From Alphaproteobacteria bacterium (GTDB lineage Bacteria; Pseudomonadota; Alphaproteobacteria; GCA-2731375): a DNA stretch of 64,000 bases. A program made the position numbers and the translations under genes. Positions within the stretch are counted from its first letter, which is position 1. The number at the start of each line of letters is the position of its first letter. The notes under the pieces are model-generated. The model did not search any database and had not been told where the DNA came from. It saw only the letters and a list, made by a program, of their open reading frames with translations. Shown here in pieces: positions 1 through 8,650 of this stretch. The stretch covers positions 1 through 64,000 of the forward strand of contig JADHTB010000018.1 in NCBI GenBank assembly GCA_016776605.1, in the 5' to 3' direction.

Positions 1-2
1 AG

Positions 3-998
3 AAACGGTTTCGGGTTGGAACGCCCTACCTGGCCGCAACCGTCAAAGGCACAACCTTTACCGTCAGTGTGCGTCCAGAGGGCGCGGCGGTACATGTGAC
101 CGACGGCGCCGTACAGGTCGCGGCCCGCGGCAGCCAGCGCGCCGTTATCGTGCGTCCGGGTCAAACCGGTTCAGTCTCGTCCAAGCCGGGTGCCGAAGTG
201 GAAATCCGCAAGCGCGAGGGCAAAAGCACCCCGTCTACGGGTGAGACCACCGAGTCCGCCGACGCCGAGCAAGCCGAGGGCAAGAGTGGCGGCGAAGGTA
301 ACAATGCGCCAGCCAATGCACCAGCCACGGCACCAACCAATGCACCAGCCACGGCATTGGCCAGCGCATTGGGCGCCGGACCGTCCAACTTCGCCAAGTT
401 GACCAACGGATTTGCCGGCAATGCCAATGCAAATGCCAATGCAAATGCCAACCGTGGCAACAGTGGCAGCGTGAGTTCAAACGCTGGCGGCGTTAACGCT
501 AACAGGAACGCAAACGCCGGCGGCAGCCGTGCCAACCGGAATACAAACGCCGGTGGCGGCAGCACCGCGCGGTCATCCGTCAGCCGTGTTGCATCCGCGA
601 AGCGTATAGAGTCCGCCCAGACGGCCGTCAGAAGCCGTGGCAATTCAGCCCAGGCCAGCAATGCCGGCGGCAACAGCGGCAACAGCGGCAACAGCAACTC
701 CAATGCCGGCGGCAACAGCGGCAACAGCAACTCCAATGCCGGCGGCAACAGCGGCAACAGCAACTCCAACGCCGGCGGCAACAGCGGCAACAGCAATTCC
801 AACGCCGGCGGCAACAGCGGCAACAGCAATTCCAACGCCGGCGGCAACAGCGGCAACAGCAACTCCAACGCCGGCGGCAACAGCGGCAACAGCAGCTCCA
901 ACGCCAGCAGCAACAGCGGCAACAGCAACGCCGGCGGCAACAGCGGCAACAGCAACTCCAACGCCGGCGGTAATGGCAACGGCAACGGCAATAATTGA
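3..998 (+). CDS. FecR-domain protein with Asn/Gly-rich repeat tail (5' end outside window)
   Basis: The reading frame is open from the first bases of the window, so the true start lies upstream; the GTG at 69 is only an internal codon. The first ~55 residues have the beta-rich FecR look (GTPYLAATVKGTTF, then DGAVQV and VRPGQTGSV). FecR domains sit in the periplasm or at the surface, in sigma-regulator proteins and in larger surface proteins. Here the domain is followed by an acidic Ser/Glu stretch, an Ala/Pro/Thr stretch (NAPATAPTNAPATA), an NANANA run, and a C-terminal array of an 11-residue Asn/Gly/Ser unit. No membrane anchor, sorting signal or FecI-type sigma gene is visible in this part. 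This architecture fits an exported, surface-exposed low-complexity protein better than a FecI regulator, but that is inference. Neighbour downstream is an unrelated CBS protein. Confidence 0.75.
   Translation, partial: KRFRVGTPYLAATVKGTTFTVSVRPEGAAVHVTDGAVQVAARGSQRAVIVRPGQTGSVSSKPGAEVEIRKREGKSTPSTGETTESADAEQAEGKSGGEGNNAPANAPATAPTNAPATALASALGAGPSNFAKLTNGFAGNANANANANANRGNSGSVSSNAGGVNANRNANAGGSRANRNTNAGGGSTARSSVSRVASAKRIESAQTAVRSRGNSAQASNAGGNSGNSGNSNSNAGGNSGNSNSNAGGNSGNSNSNAGGNSGNSNSNAGGNSGNSNSNAGGNSGNSNSNAGGNSGNSSSNASSNSGNSNAGGNSGNSNSNAGGNGNGNGNN
660..971 (+). repeat. 33-bp coding minisatellite (NAGGNSGNSNS unit)
   Basis: About nine tandem or degenerate copies of a 33-bp unit encode NAGGNSGNSNS at the C-terminus of the FecR-domain protein. 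The first copy carries an extra GNS triplet, one late copy is changed to NASS, and the last decays into GNGNGN. Central copies are nearly identical at DNA level and differ mainly at the aat/aac Asn codons, which suggests recent expansion. The unit is a multiple of three, so copy-number change would alter tail length without a frameshift. Confidence 0.85.
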
Positions 999-1156
999 TG
1001 ATCGTTCGTTAACGCTATTGAGGCATTATCCAGCTCAATTGGAATTTACTATTTCTGCAAATTGTCCCGTTGACGTGTCCTGAGATGCCTTAACTTCATT
1101 CATCGGTGGATGAGGCAGCGATGACGGCGCCGGGCGCGCGAGAGGGGGAGTACGCC

Positions 1157-1606
1157 GTGCGAATTCAACAAATCCTGGAAAAAAAGGGTGCCGCCATTAG
1201 TGTGGTTCCGCGCGATGTGACTGTCATTGATATCGTCAAGATACTGGCGGATAAACACATCGGAACCTTGCTTGTGACCGAACAAGACAATAGCTTGGCC
1301 GGCATCGTCTCCGAGCGCGACGTGATAAAGCATATCGCCCGCAATGGTGCCGACGCGCTGGAATTGCGCGCCGAAGAGATCATGACGCAACAGGTCGTTA
1401 CTTGTACCGCCGAGAGCACCGTGGAGCGCGCATTGACGCAAATGGGCGCGCACTCGATCCGCCACCTTCCGGTCGTTCATGACGGGGTTCCCGTTGGCAT
1501 CGTCAGCTCTCGCGATATTTTAGATGTCCAAAGAAAGCTTGTGATCGAAAAAATCGGGGCGCAGCAGCGCACGGCGGAGCTGATCCTGATGCAACAACTT
1601 GACTGA
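1157..1606 (+). CDS. CBS-domain pair protein
   Basis: A 149-residue protein made almost entirely of two CBS domains (about residues 5-62 and 72-130). CBS pairs bind adenine nucleotides such as AMP, ATP or SAM and act as energy or ligand sensors. Seen motifs are the opening VRIQQILEKKG, IGTLLVTEQDNSLAGIVSERD in the first repeat and HLPVVHDGVPVGIVSSRD in the second. The frame opens earlier (GTG 1106, ATG 1121), but I chose GTG 1157 because a strong ribosome-binding site (gagggggag) lies seven bases upstream and the family normally begins this way. It is a stand-alone gene, so its partner is not indicated by context. A short helical tail follows the second domain. Confidence 0.85.
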   Translation: MRIQQILEKKGAAISVVPRDVTVIDIVKILADKHIGTLLVTEQDNSLAGIVSERDVIKHIARNGADALELRAEEIMTQQVVTCTAESTVERALTQMGAHSIRHLPVVHDGVPVGIVSSRDILDVQRKLVIEKIGAQQRTAELILMQQLD

Positions 1607-1670
1607 ACACGCCTGTCCCAGACGGCTGGTGCGCGGCAGCAACGCAAGGCGCGGGGAGCTGGGGAATTGT

Positions 1671-1695
1671 GGGGACACAATACTTAATTGACCCC
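1671..1695. other. Possible mobile-element end remnant
   Basis: A 25-bp stretch beginning ggggacacaatacttaattg and closing with acccc forms an imperfect inverted repeat (GGGG...CCCC with CAAT/ATTG inside). From memory it resembles a motif seen beside REP-associated (Y1-type) transposases in proteobacteria. There is no transposase here. It lies about 30 bp beyond the 3' end of tRNA-Glu. Assignment is weak. Confidence 0.25.
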
Positions 1696-1726
1696 GGCGC
1701 AACTTTTTCATGCATTAGGTGAAAAT

Positions 1727-1802
1727 TGGCGTCCCCAAGGGGAGTCGAACCCCTGTTTCCGGCGTGAGAGGCCAGCGTCCTGGGCCACTAGACGATGGGG
1801 AC
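1727..1802 (-). tRNA. tRNA-Glu (anticodon CUC)
   Basis: On the minus strand a 76-nt cloverleaf can be drawn: acceptor GUCCCCA pairing with UGGGGAC, a D arm containing GUCUAGUGGCCCAGGAC, an anticodon stem CUGGC/GCCGG enclosing CUCUCAC (anticodon CUC), and a T arm GGGGUUCGACUCCCC. Discriminator G and an encoded CCA are present at 1730 and 1727-1729. The sequence closely matches bacterial tRNA-Glu. CUC reads GAG codons. Confidence 0.95.
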
Positions 1803-1960
1803 GGGACGCAGCAGAAATAGCGGCTGGGCGGCGGCGCGTCAAGGGGGCGGCGGGCGATAATTCGGCGGCTATTTTACGAACCCTATCGCCAGCGCGTTCG
1901 CCAACCTCGTCGCCAATCCGTTTGCCAATGGCTTTTAAAAACTTGCTTCAGGAACCCGGC

Positions 1961-3361
1961 TCAGCCCGAACCTCGGACAACTCGTTCGGGGGGCGGCTGT
2001 TTCACCAGGGCGCTGATCGGAACCAGCACCAGACCACGGTCTCTTAGTCCCGGCAGCCAGCTTTCCAGGGCATCCAGGGTTTCGGGATAGGGATGGCCGA
2101 TGGCGATGGCGTGGCCATGCTCGCGCGCCGTGGCCGCCGTCAAGGCCAGTTGCTGGCGGATCTTTGCCGGGTCGCGGTCGTTATCGAGGAAAATATCCCG
2201 CACCACGGTCGGTAGACCATATTCCCAGGCCAGGCGGTGGCCGGTGGATTTGCCGGTGGTCAGGCTATCGAGAAACAACAAGCCCCGGGCCCGCAGGGCG
2301 CGCATGACCCGGCGCATTTCGCGCTCGGAGGCGGTAAAGCGGCTGCCCATGTGGTTATTGACGCCGACATAGCCATCCAGCCGCAACAGGTTCGTGGCGA
2401 TGCGCCGGTCCAGTTCGGCAAGCGGCAGGCCGGTCAACAGGGCGTCCGGCCCCGGATCGGCGTCCAGGGAAAGAGGCTCCATGGGCAAATGCAGCAGGAT
2501 TTCATGGCCGGCGGTCCGGGCGCGCGCCACCAGGCCATCCAGATGATTGCCATAGGGCAGGATCGCCAGGGTGATCGGCCGGGGCAGGGCAATGGCCCGG
2601 TCCGAGCGGAACTGGCTAAGCCCCATATCATCAAGCACGATGGCCACCTGGGCCCGGCCCTCGATGGGGGGTGTCAGGGCGGCAAAGCGTTGCCAGGTGT
2701 CGCGCGGAACGGTCCTGGGCAACGGTTCCGCCGTGCCGGGGATGGCGTTGGGCACGGTTTCGGATGGCGGCAGGGGCGGCGGCGCGGGGGGCAATATGGC
2801 GGGCGTGGTCAGATTGGCCAGACGGACGTTCTCATCCTCCATCTGTTCCCGGCGCCGCGCCTCGGCCGCAATGGCCGCATTTGAAATTTGCGTATTTGGC
2901 GGCGGTTCACTCGCGGTCCGCGCATTCGGGAGGGCAGCGGCCTGTATCTCCGCGGGTTCGGGTGTCTCCAGCAGCGCGGCGGCGATGCCGGGCCGCCTGA
3001 TAGCCGGCATTTTCGGACCCGATAGCGCCGCCGGTACCTCGCGGACAGCGGGGGCTGTTGGTGGTGCTGGTGCCGGCGGTGGTGCCGGCGGCGGTGATAG
3101 TGATGGTGGTGGTGGCGATTTGGCGGCGGCGGGTGCGGGCGCGGGTTTGGTGTCTGCCTCGGGCTTGGCCCCGCTATCCAAGGTATTTTCCGGTAACGCC
3201 GGGGTCAGGGCAACGCGCTGTTCCACAGCCGGCAAACTGGCCAGGGGTGACCGCGCCGCCTGATCGGGCGCCTCGAGCCCGGGCGAGATGAACATCAGGG
3301 CCGTGGTAACGCCCAGGCCGACGGCAAATCCGGCCAACGCAATCAGAAAAGATTTTGTCAT
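1961..3361 (-). CDS. Divergent polysaccharide deacetylase (YibQ-like)
   Basis: The C-terminal ~230 residues match the divergent polysaccharide deacetylase family (COG2861, E. coli YibQ): AQVAIVLDDMGLS at the first strand, LPYGNHLDGL, HEILLHLPMEP, VGVNNHMGSRFTA and AIAIGHPYPETLDAL. These NodB-fold proteins are associated with the envelope and often lie near murein hydrolase regulators; the substrate is not established. The N-terminus has one membrane segment (about residues 3-22, ending in VTTALMF), followed by a ~190-residue Pro/Ala-rich linker, so the catalytic domain should lie in the periplasm. I chose ATG 3361. The frame stays open up to 3505 with a very basic stretch before the membrane helix, so a longer cytoplasmic N-terminus from a non-ATG codon is possible. 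It stands alone here, next to tRNA-Glu and divergent from trpD. Confidence 0.82.
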   Translation of the reverse strand: MTKSFLIALAGFAVGLGVTTALMFISPGLEAPDQAARSPLASLPAVEQRVALTPALPENTLDSGAKPEADTKPAPAPAAAKSPPPPSLSPPPAPPPAPAPPTAPAVREVPAALSGPKMPAIRRPGIAAALLETPEPAEIQAAALPNARTASEPPPNTQISNAAIAAEARRREQMEDENVRLANLTTPAILPPAPPPLPPSETVPNAIPGTAEPLPRTVPRDTWQRFAALTPPIEGRAQVAIVLDDMGLSQFRSDRAIALPRPITLAILPYGNHLDGLVARARTAGHEILLHLPMEPLSLDADPGPDALLTGLPLAELDRRIATNLLRLDGYVGVNNHMGSRFTASEREMRRVMRALRARGLLFLDSLTTGKSTGHRLAWEYGLPTVVRDIFLDNDRDPAKIRQQLALTAATAREHGHAIAIGHPYPETLDALESWLPGLRDRGLVLVPISALVKQPPPERVVRGSG

Positions 3362-3745
3362 CAATCTTGCCCGCCGCCTGCGCGCGCGCCGTTGCCGCGC
3401 AGGCCGTGAGCGCACCCCCTGTTTCGGCTTTTCGCGGGCCAGTGGCCAACTCCCTATTTGCCTGACGCCGGGGCCGCATCCGCCCGACGCCAAGGCTGCC
3501 GCCATTCATGCAACGGCCCAACCCTCGGCCGACCGTCATCGCAAACCGCCCCTGCCCCAATCTTGATCAACATATCAATGGCATGCACCGGCATTCGTCA
3601 AGCGGCGCCCGGCAAACCGTGCAAAATGCGGCGATCTGGCGGTGCGAAACGTTGCTGCGAAACGGCGCAAATCAACCAGCATGCGGCAGCTTTAGTCCGA
3701 TTCGCCGGCGCCCATCCCGCCCGTTCAGGGTTGCTGCACAGCCAA

Positions 3746-3845
3746 CAGCAATTCAGAATGAATGAGAATCGCGAAGCGATTCCAAGTGATTGGAAAAATT
3801 GCGCTAATTCTAAAGATCTGAGCATTTTCGGAATGAAAATGCTCC
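3746..3845. repeat. Dispersed two-hairpin repeat, copy 1
   Basis: Module B (gagaatcgcgaagcgattc core with flanking AATTC and AAGTGATTGG arms) is followed by the spacer ctaattctaaagatct and module A (gagcattttcggaatgaaaatgctc hairpin). It is nearly identical in order and sequence to copy 4 at 13746-13845. Confidence 0.85.
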
Positions 3846-3959
3846 AGGTTTTCGAGCCCGGATCAAACCTGTAGGTTGCGAATGCCACTGTGCCCTTGAC
3901 GGGGGCCATAAGGCGCGGTTTGTTGGGCCCCGCAGCCGGGTAGCGCTGTCATCATTCGC

Positions 3960-4064
3960 CTGGAGCATGTTTCGTTAAAACATGCTCAAACTCTTTAGGA
4001 ACAGAGCCATTGAAGCAATTACTTACGTCGCGGGAGCGGCTCCGATTAATTGCAGATTGCTCTA
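3960..4064. repeat. Dispersed two-hairpin repeat, copy 2
   Basis: The module A hairpin (gagcatgtttcg...aacatgctc, 3963-3987) is followed by module B with a variant core (cgtcgcgggagcggctccg) and outer arm ending in gattgctct. The element ends about ten bases before the trpD ribosome-binding site, so it forms the leader of the trp operon segment. Confidence 0.75.
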
Positions 4065-4080
4065 GGTTGGAGAACCTGTA

Positions 4081-5124
4081 ATGGCTGGGGATGTGCCGGA
4101 CTTCAAAGCCTTGATCGCCATCGTTGCCGACGGCCGGCCGTTGAGCGTGGAACAGGCCCGCACCGCCTTTGACGTGATGATGTCGGGCGATGCCACGCCG
4201 TCCCAAATGGGCGCCTTCCTGATGGCCCTGCGGGTGCGCGGCGAAACCGTGGACGAGATTACCGGCGGCGTTATGGCCATGCGCGAAAGGATGACGCGCA
4301 TCATAGCCCCCGCCGACGCCATGGATATCGTCGGCACCGGTGGCGACGGCAAGGGAACGGTGAATATTTCCACCGCCACGGCAATCGTGGTGGCGGGTTG
4401 TGGCGTGCCGGTGGCCAAGCACGGCAACCGCGCCGCATCGTCCAAAACCGGCACCACGGATGTACAAAGCGCGCTTGGCATAAACGTCGATGCGGATTTC
4501 GCCTTGCTGCAAGCCGCCCTGGACGAGGCCGGCATCTGTTTCATGGCAGCGCCCCGGCACCATGGCGCCATGCGCAACGTGGGGCCGACGCGGGTCGAAA
4601 TTGGCACCCGCACGATCTTTAATATCCTGGGGCCCCTGTCCAACCCGGCCGGCGTGAAGCGGCAATTGATCGGCGTCTTTGACCGCCATTGGCTACGCCC
4701 CATGGCCGAGACCTTGCGGACCTTGGGCTCCGAGCGGATCTGGGTGGTACACGGCGCCGACGGTACGGACGAGATCACCACCACCGGGCCGACCTATGTC
4801 GCCGCCCTGGAGGACGGCGAAATCACCGAGTTCGAGATTTCTCCGGACCAGGCAGGCATCGCCATGGCGACGCTGGACGATTTACAGGGCGGCGAGGCGC
4901 AGGAAAACGCCGCCGCCTTGCGCGCCCTGTTGAATGGTGCGCCTGGGGCCTACCGCGACGTGGTGCTGTTCAACGCCGCCGCGGCCCTGATCATCGCCGA
5001 CAAGGCAGCGGACCTGCCCGCCGGCGTGGCCATCGCGGCCCGCGCCATTGATGACGGCCTGGCGTTGGAAAAATTGAACCGACTGGTTGAGATCACCAAC
5101 CGCCCGGCCCCCAATGCTGAATGA
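4081..5124 (+). CDS. trpD: Anthranilate phosphoribosyltransferase
   Basis: TrpD transfers the phosphoribosyl group of PRPP to anthranilate, the second step of tryptophan synthesis. The 347 residues match the family length. Visible motifs are the PRPP-binding [17 protein letters not shown], the [15 protein letters not shown] loop, [13 protein letters not shown], and [13 protein letters not shown] in the nucleoside phosphorylase-like domain. ATG 4081 has GGAG eight bases upstream. The gene is followed by trpC ten bases after its stop and by moaC and moeA, a familiar alphaproteobacterial order, but the usual trpG is replaced by repeat sequence. Confidence 0.97.
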   Translation: MAGDVPDFKALIAIVADGRPLSVEQARTAFDVMMSGDATPSQMGAFLMALRVRGETVDEITGGVMAMRERMTRIIAPADAMDIVGTGGDGKGTVNISTATAIVVAGCGVPVAKHGNRAASSKTGTTDVQSALGINVDADFALLQAALDEAGICFMAAPRHHGAMRNVGPTRVEIGTRTIFNILGPLSNPAGVKRQLIGVFDRHWLRPMAETLRTLGSERIWVVHGADGTDEITTTGPTYVAALEDGEITEFEISPDQAGIAMATLDDLQGGEAQENAAALRALLNGAPGAYRDVVLFNAAAALIIADKAADLPAGVAIAARAIDDGLALEKLNRLVEITNRPAPNAE

Positions 5125-5134
5125 GTGCCCAAAA

Positions 5135-5950
5135 ATGAATGATATCCTGGACCGTATTTGCGCCGATAAACGGCGCCATATCCAGGCCCGCAAGGCCGAA
5201 CGCCCCCTGGCCCAGGTGGAGGCGGCGGCAAAGGCGGCCTCTGCCACCCGTGGTTTTGCCACCGCCCTGCGCACGGCCGTGAACGAAAGCCGCTTTGGCC
5301 TGATTGCCGAGGTCAAAAAGGCTTCTCCCTCCAAGGGTTTGATCCGGGCCGACTTCGATCCCGCCAGCCTGGCCAGGGCCTATGCGCGCGGCGGCGCTAC
5401 CTGCCTATCCGTATTGACCGATGAACCTTATTTCCAGGGCCATGACGATTTTTTAGTCCAGGCGCGGGCGGCGGTGGACTTGCCCGTATTGCGCAAGGAT
5501 TTCATGTTGGAGGTCTATCAGGTGGCCGAGGCCCGCGCCCTGGGCGCCGATTGCATCCTGCTGATCATGGCGGCCCTGGATGATGCGCAGGCCCGCGAGA
5601 TGGAGGCAGCGGCCCAGGCCTGGGGCATGGATGTGCTGGTTGAAGTGCATGACGGGGACGAGCTGGCCCGGGCCCTGCAACTGCAAAGCCGGCTGATCGG
5701 CATCAACAACCGTAATCTGAAAACCATGGTCACGGATCTGGCCGTCACGGAAAAATTGGCGGCGCAACTGCCCGGCGATGTTTTAGGCGTCAGCGAAAGC
5801 GGCCTGAACAGCCATGCCGACCTGGTGCGTATGCGCGATGCGGGCTGTCATTGCTGCCTGATCGGTGAATCCCTGATGCGCCAGGGCGATGTGGAGCAGG
5901 CGGTCATAAACCTGCTGAACCCGGCGCAAGGGCCGGCAAAGGGAGCCTGA
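5135..5950 (+). CDS. trpC: Indole-3-glycerol phosphate synthase
   Basis: TrpC closes the indole ring by decarboxylating CdRP to indole-3-glycerol phosphate. It is a 271-residue TIM barrel with the expected catalytic stretches: [15 protein letters not shown] (catalytic Lys), [32 protein letters not shown] and VSESGL. The frame is open from 5087 inside trpD, but ATG 5135 gives the normal start (MNDILDRI). It is a separate gene, not fused to trpF as in enterics. Short spacing to trpD and moaC supports cotranscription. Confidence 0.96.
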   Translation: MNDILDRICADKRRHIQARKAERPLAQVEAAAKAASATRGFATALRTAVNESRFGLIAEVKKASPSKGLIRADFDPASLARAYARGGATCLSVLTDEPYFQGHDDFLVQARAAVDLPVLRKDFMLEVYQVAEARALGADCILLIMAALDDAQAREMEAAAQAWGMDVLVEVHDGDELARALQLQSRLIGINNRNLKTMVTDLAVTEKLAAQLPGDVLGVSESGLNSHADLVRMRDAGCHCCLIGESLMRQGDVEQAVINLLNPAQGPAKGA

Positions 5951-5953
5951 GGC

Positions 5954-6430
5954 ATGGCGGAACTAACCCATTTTGATGCGGCGGGAAATGCCCACATGGT
6001 CGATGTGGGCGACAAGGCGGTCAGCCAACGTATCGCACGGGCCGCGGGGCGGGTGAAAATGGCGGCGGAAACCCTGGCGCTTATTCGCGATGGCGGCATG
6101 GCCAAGGGCGATGTCCTGGGCGTTGCGCGTCTGGCCGGCATCATGGCGGCCAAGCGCACCGCCGATCTGATCCCGTTGTGCCATCCGCTGCAACTGTCCT
6201 CGGTCAGCCTGGAGCTGTCCTGCGATGGGGCGGCAAACTGCGTCGAGATCGCGGCGGAGGTAAAGTTATCCGGCCGCACCGGGGTCGAGATGGAGGCCTT
6301 GACCGCCGTCAGTGTCGCCGGCCTGACCATCTACGATATGTGCAAGGCCGTGGATCGCGGCATGCAATTGACCGATGTGCGCCTGCTCCACAAATCAGGC
6401 GGTAAATCGGGCCGCTATGACGCCAGTTAG
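5954..6430 (+). CDS. moaC: Cyclic pyranopterin monophosphate synthase
   Basis: MoaC converts the MoaA product 3',8-cyclo-GTP to cyclic pyranopterin monophosphate in molybdenum cofactor synthesis. The 158 residues contain the family marks [35 protein letters not shown] and [10 protein letters not shown]. It starts three bases after the trpC stop, with a ribosome-binding site (aagggagcctgagg) lying in the trpC end, which indicates translational coupling. moaA is not in the window. Confidence 0.97.
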   Translation: MAELTHFDAAGNAHMVDVGDKAVSQRIARAAGRVKMAAETLALIRDGGMAKGDVLGVARLAGIMAAKRTADLIPLCHPLQLSSVSLELSCDGAANCVEIAAEVKLSGRTGVEMEALTAVSVAGLTIYDMCKAVDRGMQLTDVRLLHKSGGKSGRYDAS

Positions 6431-6456
6431 AAAACTTAACCTATACGGACAATAGA

Positions 6457-7668
6457 ATGATCTCAGTCGCCGAGGCGCTGCAACGCATCCTGAATGGGGT
6501 GCACACAATGCCAACCGAAACCATCAATCTGGCTGCCGCCCATGGCCGGGTCCTGGCCAGCGACGTGGTGGCGCGGGTCACTCAGCCGCCCACGGACGTC
6601 TCGGCCATGGATGGCTATGCGGTGCGGGCCGATGATGTTAGCGCGGTGCCTGTCAGCCTGACGCAGATCGGCGAATCCGCCGCCGGCACGGCCTTTCACG
6701 GCAGCATCGGGCCAGGGCAGACGGTCCGAATTTTTACCGGCGCACCGGTACCCAAAGGCGCCGATGCCATCGTCATGCAGGAAGATACTGAAGCCTCGGG
6801 CAACCAAATCACCGTGACCGAGGCCGCCGCGCCGGGCAAATTCATCCGTCCCGCCGGTTTGGATTTTCATCTCGGCGATGTTGGTATCGCGGCGAACCGG
6901 GTGCTGTCCGCCCGCGATGTCGGCCTGGCCGCCGCCATGAATGTACCCTGGCTGACAGTAACCAGGGCCCCGCGCATCTCCCTGTTGGCGACGGGCGACG
7001 AGATCGTCCGCCCCGGCGAGCCGGTGGCGGCGAACCAGATCATCAGCTCCAACACCCTCGCCCTGATGGGACTGATCCGGGCCTCGGGTGGCGAGGCCAT
7101 CGACCTGGGTATCGCCAGCGACGACGAAGACTCCCTGCGCGCCATGGCAGCCGGCGCGCGCGGCACTGATATGCTGGTGACCCTGGGCGGCGCATCGGTC
7201 GGCGATCATGACCTTGTACGCAAGGTATTGGGCCAGGACGGCCTGGATCTGGATTTCTGGCGCATCGCCATGCGGCCCGGCAAGCCCTTGCTGTTTGGTA
7301 CCATCGGTGACACGCCAATGATGGGCATGCCGGGAAATCCGGTCTCATCCCTGGTTTGCGGCATCGTCTATCTGCGCCCGGCAATCCGCGCCATGTTGGG
7401 CCTGGATCCGCATGCCAACAGGCAAACCGCGCGCCTGGGACGGGACCTGCCCGCGAACGACCAGCGCCAAGACTATCTGCGCGCCAACAACAGTACCGAT
7501 GAAAACGGCGAATTGGTGGTCATGCCGTTCGTACAACAGGACAGCTCCATGTTATCCCGTCTGGCGCAGGCTGATTGTCTGGTCCTGCGCCCGCCCCACG
7601 CCGATCCGGCCAAGATCGGCGACCGGGTCGAAATTCTGCCATTAAATGGCGAAACCACCGGAATTTAA
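6457..7668 (+). CDS. moeA: Molybdopterin molybdenumtransferase
   Basis: MoeA inserts molybdate into adenylylated molybdopterin. The 403-residue length is typical. Motifs run in order: SAMDGYAVRADDV, VRIFTGAPVPKGADAIVMQE, LLATGDEIVRPGE, the MPT-binding GGASVGDHDLV and MMGMPGNPVSSLV. ATG 6457 follows moaC after 26 bases, in the same transcriptional run. The end of the gene is followed by the lexA promoter region. Confidence 0.97.
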   Translation: MISVAEALQRILNGVHTMPTETINLAAAHGRVLASDVVARVTQPPTDVSAMDGYAVRADDVSAVPVSLTQIGESAAGTAFHGSIGPGQTVRIFTGAPVPKGADAIVMQEDTEASGNQITVTEAAAPGKFIRPAGLDFHLGDVGIAANRVLSARDVGLAAAMNVPWLTVTRAPRISLLATGDEIVRPGEPVAANQIISSNTLALMGLIRASGGEAIDLGIASDDEDSLRAMAAGARGTDMLVTLGGASVGDHDLVRKVLGQDGLDLDFWRIAMRPGKPLLFGTIGDTPMMGMPGNPVSSLVCGIVYLRPAIRAMLGLDPHANRQTARLGRDLPANDQRQDYLRANNSTDENGELVVMPFVQQDSSMLSRLAQADCLVLRPPHADPAKIGDRVEILPLNGETTGI

Positions 7669-7732
7669 GACCGCATCAGCGACCATTTCCAATGCTGCCT
7701 GTGGATAAATTGTCCATAAGTCCACATTTTTC

Positions 7733-7761
7733 TTGACCATAATCGAGAACCAAACTAGAAC
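7733..7761 (+). promoter_or_regulatory. Predicted lexA promoter overlapped by LexA box
   Basis: A -35-like TTGACC (7733-7738) stands 17 bp before a -10-like TAGAAC (7756-7761). The sequence GAAC-caaacta-GAAC at 7747-7761 is an exact GAAC-N7-GAAC direct repeat, the complement of the GTTC-N7-GTTC operator known for alphaproteobacterial LexA. It overlaps the -10, as expected for autorepression. Confidence 0.7.
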
Positions 7762-7866
7762 ATAAGCGTAAGTTGCGCTTTTGTTCCAGCAAAGGCGCTG
7801 ATTTCGGGTTGTGCATCAGGTTTTTGTTACCAGTGCAGGCCAATGGATAGATGGGGTGAGCAAACA

Positions 7867-8553
7867 ATGTTGACACGCAAACAGCACGAACTTCTCATCT
7901 TTATCCATTCGAATATTCGTCAAAATGGAATTTCCCCGTCCTTTGACGAGATGAAGGATGCTCTGAACCTAAAATCCAAATCTGGCATTCATCGCCTGAT
8001 CACCGCCCTGGAAGAACGCGGTTTCATACGGCGGCTTGCCCATCGGGCACGCGCCTTGGAAGTTTTGAAATTGCCCGACTCAGTCCTGCCTGGCGGGCAG
8101 AAATTGGCACCTAATGTTATTCAGGGCGAATTCAGCGCCCCTGGGTCGCGCCAGGCGCCAGGATCCGACGACATCGTCTCCATGCCCCTCTATGGCCGGA
8201 TTGCCGCAGGCACGCCGATCGAGGCATTGCGCGACCCCACGAATTTTGTCGATGTGCCCCGGGGCATGCTGGCCCGTGGTGAACATTTCGCCCTGGAAGT
8301 GGCCGGCGACTCGATGATTGACGCGGGCATCCTGGATGGTGATACGGTCATTCTAAAACGTAGCGAAACCGCCGAAAACGGCGTTATCGTGGTGGCCTTG
8401 ATCGATGATAACGAGGCGACCCTGAAACGCCTGCGCCGCAAGGGCAATTCAGTCGCCCTGGAACCGGCCAACCAAGGTTATGAAACCAGAATTTTCCCCC
8501 CAGATCGGGTCAAAATCCAGGGCGAACTGATCGGCCTGCTGCGCCGATACTAG
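7867..8553 (+). CDS. lexA: LexA SOS repressor
   Basis: LexA represses DNA-damage genes and cleaves itself when stimulated by RecA filaments. The 228-residue protein has an N-terminal winged helix ([34 protein letters not shown]), the Ala114-Gly115 scissile pair in [11 protein letters not shown], the catalytic Ser149 in GDSMIDAGI and Lys187 in [13 protein letters not shown] 7867 is chosen over ATG 7843 because ggggtgag lies just upstream and the family begins here. A canonical LexA box precedes it. The stop codon TAG (8551-8553) is also the first triplet of a dispersed repeat. Confidence 0.97.
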   Translation: MLTRKQHELLIFIHSNIRQNGISPSFDEMKDALNLKSKSGIHRLITALEERGFIRRLAHRARALEVLKLPDSVLPGGQKLAPNVIQGEFSAPGSRQAPGSDDIVSMPLYGRIAAGTPIEALRDPTNFVDVPRGMLARGEHFALEVAGDSMIDAGILDGDTVILKRSETAENGVIVVALIDDNEATLKRLRRKGNSVALEPANQGYETRIFPPDRVKIQGELIGLLRRY

Positions 8554-8650
8554 AGCAATTCCGAATCACTTAGAATCGCGAAGCGATTCTAAGTGATTGG
8601 TTCAATTACTCTTTTTTTGAGGATCTGAGCGTATTTTCTTCGAACGCGCT
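8551..8650. repeat. Dispersed two-hairpin repeat, copy 3 (lexA/comEC junction)
   Basis: The unit begins tagagcaattccgaatcac, has the perfect core gaatcgcgaagcgattc with CACTTA/TAAGTG arms, the outer arm ggttcaattactc, a spacer ending ggatct, and module A gagcgtattttcttcgaacgcgct. It lies between two converging genes and contains both stop codons. Confidence 0.85.

Larger units (their letters stand above)
3362..4080. other. Divergent intergenic region between yibQ-like gene and trpD
   Basis: Apart from a possible N-terminal extension of the deacetylase (up to 3505), this ~700-bp stretch has no credible gene. Short ORFs on both strands run through repeats and lack family features. It holds two copies of the dispersed two-hairpin repeat (3746-3845 and 3960-4064) and GC-rich sequence between them. 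Promoters for both flanking genes must lie here, but I cannot place a convincing -35/-10 pair. trpG, the usual upstream partner of trpD in related genomes, is not present. Confidence 0.6.

Noticed and set aside
660..971. CRISPR-like array
   Set aside because: Repeats are directly tandem, in frame and coding, with no unique spacers.
161..991. 276-codon minus-strand ORF rich in Leu/Pro
   Set aside because: It is the antisense reading of the FecR repeat tail; its repeats mirror the sense-strand unit.
637..1083. 148-codon plus-strand ORF of Ala/Thr/Pro repeats
   Set aside because: Shifted-frame reading of the same minisatellite with no independent start signal.
2237..2884. 215-codon plus-strand ORF
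   Set aside because: Antisense of the deacetylase, low complexity, no family features.
3598..3909. 103-codon minus-strand ORF
   Set aside because: Runs through repeat copy 1; the same repeat elsewhere is non-coding.
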